Assembly (NCBI RefSeq): GCF_041296385.1
Contig: NC_091015.1
Location: 58,346,345 to 58,410,344, forward strand
DNA: 64,000 nt
Direction of reading: 5' to 3'
Source of the DNA: Aphelocoma coerulescens
Lineage: Eukaryota; Chordata; Aves; Passeriformes; Corvidae
The translations under genes were made by a program, and so were the position numbers. The notes beneath the pieces are model-generated. The model was not told the DNA's origin. It did not search any database and worked only from the letters and a program-made list of their open reading frames with translations. Position 1 is the first letter of the stretch, and each line of letters begins with the position of its first letter. This document shows, one piece after another, positions 59,329-64,000 of this stretch.

Positions 59329-62087
59329 GTGAGTGAAATACAACTTTTTTTCTTAAGACCAAACAGTAGAAGACACTTCCCCCCCTCCCTTAGCAGCTGA
59401 AGTGGAACATGTTGAAAACTTCTTGAGCTAATTATACTGTCCTGGCAGGCATCTTACTGGTGTTGGAATGGAAATAATTGTATAGTAGCATGTCAGTATT
59501 CATTTGTCATGCAGTCACTGATTTCTTAGGTGGCGGTTGGCATTTTTTTAAAGGTTCCAGGAGTGTCTTTCCAGTAATTAGTTTCATGCTATAATGGTTA
59601 CTTACCATTCCCTGAGACAGTCCTCTAAAATTTACATTGAAATGCAAGTATTATCTTTAACTTGTGTTAAAGATGGAAGGTTTTATTTGCAGATCACTTT
59701 AATCAGAGCTTTATGTCTGCTGAAGCCTGTAGTCTCAGAGGATTATGCGGTCCACCTCCTGTTAGATAACTGGACTGTAGCTTTTAGTAGTCTAAAGTTT
59801 TTATGGGATGAAAAAAAAAAAAATTACTGACTGTTACTCCTGTGTGAAATGTTTACTCAAATGAATTTCAGATTAGTGGATCTACATGTGCTGGAGTATG
59901 AGACATTTGTTCTGGGAGGTACAAGCAAACTACACTGATCAACTCATTTTACTGCTGCCTTTGAAAAGAGATAGTGATATTAGGACATTAACATTGGTGT
60001 TATAGCACTGGCTGTTTTTGACAGAAGTTTCTAGTTAATGTCCTTTTTCAAAATCTGCATGAGATAAGTTACTTTTTGTTCCCTGATCCCCAACTATCTC
60101 AATTTGTCAGAATTTTAAGCTTCCTCTTCTTTACATGACTAGTTTTGTATTTAAGAGCTATAAAATAAAATGTCAAAATTTAGGAATACAAAGTATAATT
60201 TATGACAGGCTGCTAACTAAATTAATTGAAAGCATATTTCAGTATGCTGTGGAACTACTGCGGTAGAGTGCTACAGAATTTAAATCTGTTTTGTTGTGAA
60301 GAGTTTTTCTTTGGCTGGTTAATTTTGTATTGGAGCAGTGTAAGGGAACTGGAGGCGTATTGTGCTCTGCACAGTATTGATTTCTGAAGAGTCTCCATTT
60401 GTAGCTACAAACAGATTTTTGGTCCAGAGTTTGGCTGTGCTTTGATTTTTATTTTAAGCCTCTGTAGAACCTAAAATTACAGTAACTTTATTAAAGATGG
60501 GGAAGATTTTTTAAATTTTTCTTGATTTTTTAAGTATGAGCTATCTGAGAATAGTTTGAAAACACTGTTGTTGGTTTGGGCTTTTTTTTGTCACAGTAGT
60601 TGAGTAGTTTGAGATTATGAGCAAATTGAAGATTTAAATTTCAGTAGTATTTATATTTTTAAAAAGAGAGAGTACTGGCACTGGGTGACCACTGAACACA
60701 TGTAACATCTGAAGCTGTATATTCTAGAAGGACTTTTTAGTTAAGGTAATAGCAGTACCTTCAACTGAAATTGGGCATCAGAGCATCTCTCTAGAATCTA
60801 GATCTCTAGAATATGAAAGTTACTGTTGTTCATGATCAGCTTCTGTATAAACCTAACAGATGCTGAAATCTTACTCTCAGTAACGGCAGAAAACAGTATT
60901 TTAGGTTACTTTTAAAAAGAGTGATTTGTAATAGGAATTCTCCTCAGTTGGTAGCTCGCTCTCTAAGTTTCATAACAAGGTTGGAATAATTTTCAGTTTT
61001 TGTCAGTGAAGCAGTAATATAAACACATTATTGCAAGTGTCTGGAATTTGTATAGTCCAGGGCTTATGAGAGTAATTAAAAGCACATTGATGAACCAGAA
61101 AACTGCTTCCTTCAAGAAAACTCAAAGAACCAGGAGTTTCCTAAATCACGTTCTGTTGCCTCTGCAGATTTGTTTTCTAATGTAATATGACTCCAGTAAG
61201 TCAGAACAAAGACTTGTATTTGACAGTGATTTGTTTGCAGATGCCTGAGAAGAAAGTAAGGATGGGAGAAACATGCAGTGGTAACTCCTTCATCAGTAGG
61301 AGTTGTCGGCAGTCTTGCAGGTTAGGGCCAGCTGAGGCACATGGAATCTTCAATGTCTGCCTTGTCACTTTGTTTTCCTACAGCTTTATCTGCTTAGTTT
61401 CTGACCCATATAGATCCTTGGCTTCTGAAGTGTTCTGTAGAAGTACTTAAGTATGCAAAACTCTTTTGGACTGGTTACCTGAAAAACTTGATGCTTGCTA
61501 GATCTTGTGTTAGAGAGGTGAGCCAACATTTCTTACCTTCCTGACGGCCAGTTTCCATTTATGGATCTCTTCCATGCCTGTTCTCTGCTATCCCCTCCCC
61601 CATCCCCAGCTCAGAGACACAACGGAGCTGTTTCTTGTATACAAGTCTTTTTCATAATTCTTGTTTCCTCCTTTCAGTGCCTTTCAATTGTGGTGCATTT
61701 GAGTTGAGGAAGCCACACCATTCATACCATATCAGAGAGGCAGCATATGTTCATACTGGCACAATTATGTTTGTTTTTATTTGTCATCTATTACTTTTGT
61801 AGTTATTGGTAATAGATTTCTTTGTTGCATAGCTGCTTCCTGAAAATTGACCTAATATATGCATGAGACTGTCTACTTAACAACCTATTTCCGGTGCAGT
61901 GATGGTGGTTTTGGGGCCCACTGTCCAGGGCAGTGCCTTCCCTCCATGCCTTTATCATTAGGGCAAGACCCCTTCTTGAGAACTGTGTGGAAGTCCAAAT
62001 GCACTCTGTTAGCTGAGTTACCTTCTGCACAGCTGTTTGCAAAGCTCTCTTACAGGTGTGTGAGGTACCACTTCCTTTTTTAAATTG

Positions 62088-62195
62088 ACTTCCCAGGCAC
62101 TTCTCCAGCCGGTAGCACTGCATGGGGCGGTTGTGACCCAAATGCAGGACCCAATATTTGGCCTTGCTGAACCTCATACAATCCATATCCGTAGT
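62088..62195 (-). mobile_element. CR1 LINE ORF2 fragment (minus orientation)
   Basis: The minus-strand translation MDCMRFSKAKYWVLHLGHNR then PMQCYRLEKCLG matches the CR1 ORF2 segment usually read as MRFNKAKCRVLHLGHNNPMQ then RYRLGEEWL. The nucleotide phrase 'GGCCTTGCTGAACCTCATAC' is typical of reverse-oriented avian CR1. The flanking open frame (to 61803) has no further match. Confidence 0.75.
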
Positions 62196-63285
62196 TACAT
62201 GTTTGACAAGAATCAACTATTCTATGCAAACTGCCATTTTAGCTTTTTTTTGTAGCTTGGTTATGTCCAGTTAAGTGATTCTTTGATCTGAATGTTGTTA
62301 ATGAGGTATATAATTGTGTATTGCAGATGTGCAGTGTGTACAGGTGACATGAGGAGAAAACAAAAATCATGGTATGAAGCTTGAAAGTGTTGGGAAATTT
62401 GTAAGCAAAGTATTTCAGCTAAGTAACAAGTTCTTAGGGTCCCACAGGCCATCTTAGTAGTATTTTATATGGTAGGCTTTTACTTCCTCTATTTTGGTTA
62501 AATAAATGTGAGTATGTTATTTTTTGAGGGCAAACATTACAGAACTTTTCCAGGCAATTTAATTATTACTCTGAAATATTCAGACTATAGTTAACTTCTC
62601 ATTTATTGCACTAAGCTATTGTAGGTACTTGCATTCTCAAAAAAGATCAGGATTGCACCATGACTATGGCGAAAGACGATATATATAAAATGCCTACCGG
62701 CTTTGTTCTCTGCCTTTTTCAAAACACAATGCATCCTGTTTTCTGGGTGAAGTTTCATTTTTATATCTGTTTTTGCTCATAGAATACCTGCAACCTTAAA
62801 TGTATTTTTATTTTAATGAAGAGTGTTACATTTTGGTGACCGTGAGATGTTTTAATTTGTGATTCAACCACAGTATGGCAAAACATATTCCACCTTTCTC
62901 ACCCTGCCCCCATTTAATTTCCTATTCAGTTTTGATGGGGATAGATTTCTTTAAGTGCAGAAAACAACAAGTAATGTCACTGAATATTCACCCCCTTAAG
63001 CATTACAGGCTTCTGCTATGAAGTGAAAAACATGAATGCTTTACTATTAGTTCAGTCTTTGCAACCTACATACATGCCATAAATTACATTTGGGCAAAAT
63101 CAGTACAACAGTTGTAGGACAGATATTTTCCAGTATTTCAAAGAGCATGTTAGTGATCTTAGTATTGAAGTATAATGCCTGATAAGAGACTTAATTCAGT
63201 TTCCTAGGCAACCATCTAATGTTGCAGTAAATTTCTTCTAAGGTGTTATCCTTTTGTGATTAACCATATCGTGTGCTCTCTGCAG

Positions 63286-63450
63286 CTGGCATCAGTGTTC
63301 TGGGAGTCTGGACATACAAATTTGGAATCTTTCTTTTATTACATCCAGTTAAGATCCTTGAAAACACTTTGGAAGCAGTAAATACCAGGGTTTATGTTCT
63401 TTCATAAGACTATATGTCTATATTCTGGGAAAAATAAAGCAGTGTTTGAG
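63286..63450 (+). other. Candidate alternative last exon of CLASP2 with polyadenylation signal
   Basis: An acceptor (GTGCTCTCTGCAG) precedes 63286. Joined to the one-base overhang of exon 2, it reads AGISVLGVWTYKFGIFLLLH and on for 40 residues to TAA at 63405-63407. AATAAA follows at 63433-63438, with a GU/U-rich stretch (about 63,443-63,470) of the kind that supports cleavage. The sequence does not match CLASP2 exon 3, so it would make a truncated protein of about 131 residues. Each element is seen; use of the exon is inference. Confidence 0.3.
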
Positions 63451-64000
63451 TGTTATATCTTTTGGTGTTTAAAACTACTGCTTGTTCTGTGATTAAAAGA
63501 GATGTTACATAAGAGCACATAGTTACTGTATCACAGTCTCTTTTCCTAGGTGATCGCATTAATTATTGAAATAAATGTATATATCCAAAATAACAGAGGC
63601 TATTAAAATTATGGGCATATGTGTCTGGATGATAGAATTTCTGGGAAAAGTGTCTACTCATACTTTTAGTTCTGTTTTCTAAAACAAGTGAATATGACTT
63701 GTCCCTCTTGTTATTATTGTCAAAATGAGAAGAAAAAATGCAGTAAAGGTATACAGAATCTGTTTCAGTTTTACTGTGCAGTATTAGACCATGACACATT
63801 TTCCTGCAGATATTGAACTTCCATTAGTCTGTTATATAACTATATTGACATCAGCTTTTACATATAACCTTACAAAATGTTGTAAAATATTCTACTTACC
63901 TGAAAATTAAAGGAAATGTAATTGACAGTTAAAACGACCAAACACAGATAGACAGGTTATACTTGTATACATACATGTAAGTCTGAACAGGGATACACAT

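Larger units (their letters stand above)
59329..64000 (+). other. CLASP2: CLASP2 intron 2 (partial)
   Basis: Runs past the window edge. It contains a CR1 ORF2 fragment at 62.09-62.19 kb, a poly-A run near 59,810-59,822 and a candidate alternative last exon at 63.29-63.44 kb. The rest is AT-rich and unrecognised. Confidence 0.85.

Noticed and set aside
61803..62216. 137-codon minus-strand frame as a host gene
   Set aside because: Its N-terminal third is recognisable CR1 reverse-transcriptase-region sequence and the rest matches nothing; a transposon remnant.
1..64000. Endogenous viral genes (gag, pol, env) or an undescribed multi-gene system
   Set aside because: No protein-level retroviral match was seen, only LTR-like blocks and CR1 reverse-transcriptase remnants. 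The only real genes recognised are PDCD6IP and CLASP2.

Overview
This is a vertebrate nuclear window, almost certainly from a bird and probably a passerine. The evidence is AT-rich non-coding DNA with two sharp CpG islands, GT-AG spliced exons, many CR1 LINE fragments in both orientations, LTR-like sequence, and one SINE copy that joins a tRNA-Ile-like head to a CR1 tail (a structure known from the passerine TguSINE1 family). There are no operons, CRISPR arrays or bacterial features.

Layout. Positions 1-21,180 hold the 5' two thirds of PDCD6IP (ALIX) on the minus strand: eleven coding exons, from the start codon at 20,927 to an exon ending at 386. They encode about residues 1-490, that is the whole Bro1 domain and the first part of the V domain. 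The remaining exons lie to the left of the window. All exon phases join without a gap or frameshift. The CpG-island promoter is at about 20.45-21.18 kb. Positions 21.2-46.3 kb are intergenic: CR1 pieces, a probable solo LTR at 21.9-22.7 kb, a second LTR-like block at 34.8-35.3 kb, a hairpin between direct repeats at 36.9 kb, a CR1 split by a 165-bp pentanucleotide array at 45.66-45.83 kb, and long stretches where I recognise nothing. Positions 46.3-64.0 kb hold the 5' end of CLASP2 on the plus strand: a large CpG island carrying a CCAT/CCGT microsatellite, coding exon 1 (47,582-47,776), an 11.5-kb first intron, coding exon 2 (59,250-59,328), and the start of intron 2. Intron 2 contains a candidate alternative last exon with a polyadenylation signal at 63.3-63.4 kb.

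The two genes are divergent, with start codons 26.7 kb apart, the same arrangement as the human CLASP2-PDCD6IP neighbourhood on chromosome 3p22. They do not form a pathway: ALIX is an ESCRT adaptor (multivesicular bodies, abscission, membrane repair, virus budding), and CLASP2 is a TOG-domain microtubule plus-end stabiliser. I found no new multi-gene system. The best leads are the possible intronic polyadenylation isoform of CLASP2, the microsatellites at its promoter, a homopolymer T tract serving as the splice acceptor tract of PDCD6IP exon 2, and the LTR just upstream of PDCD6IP.
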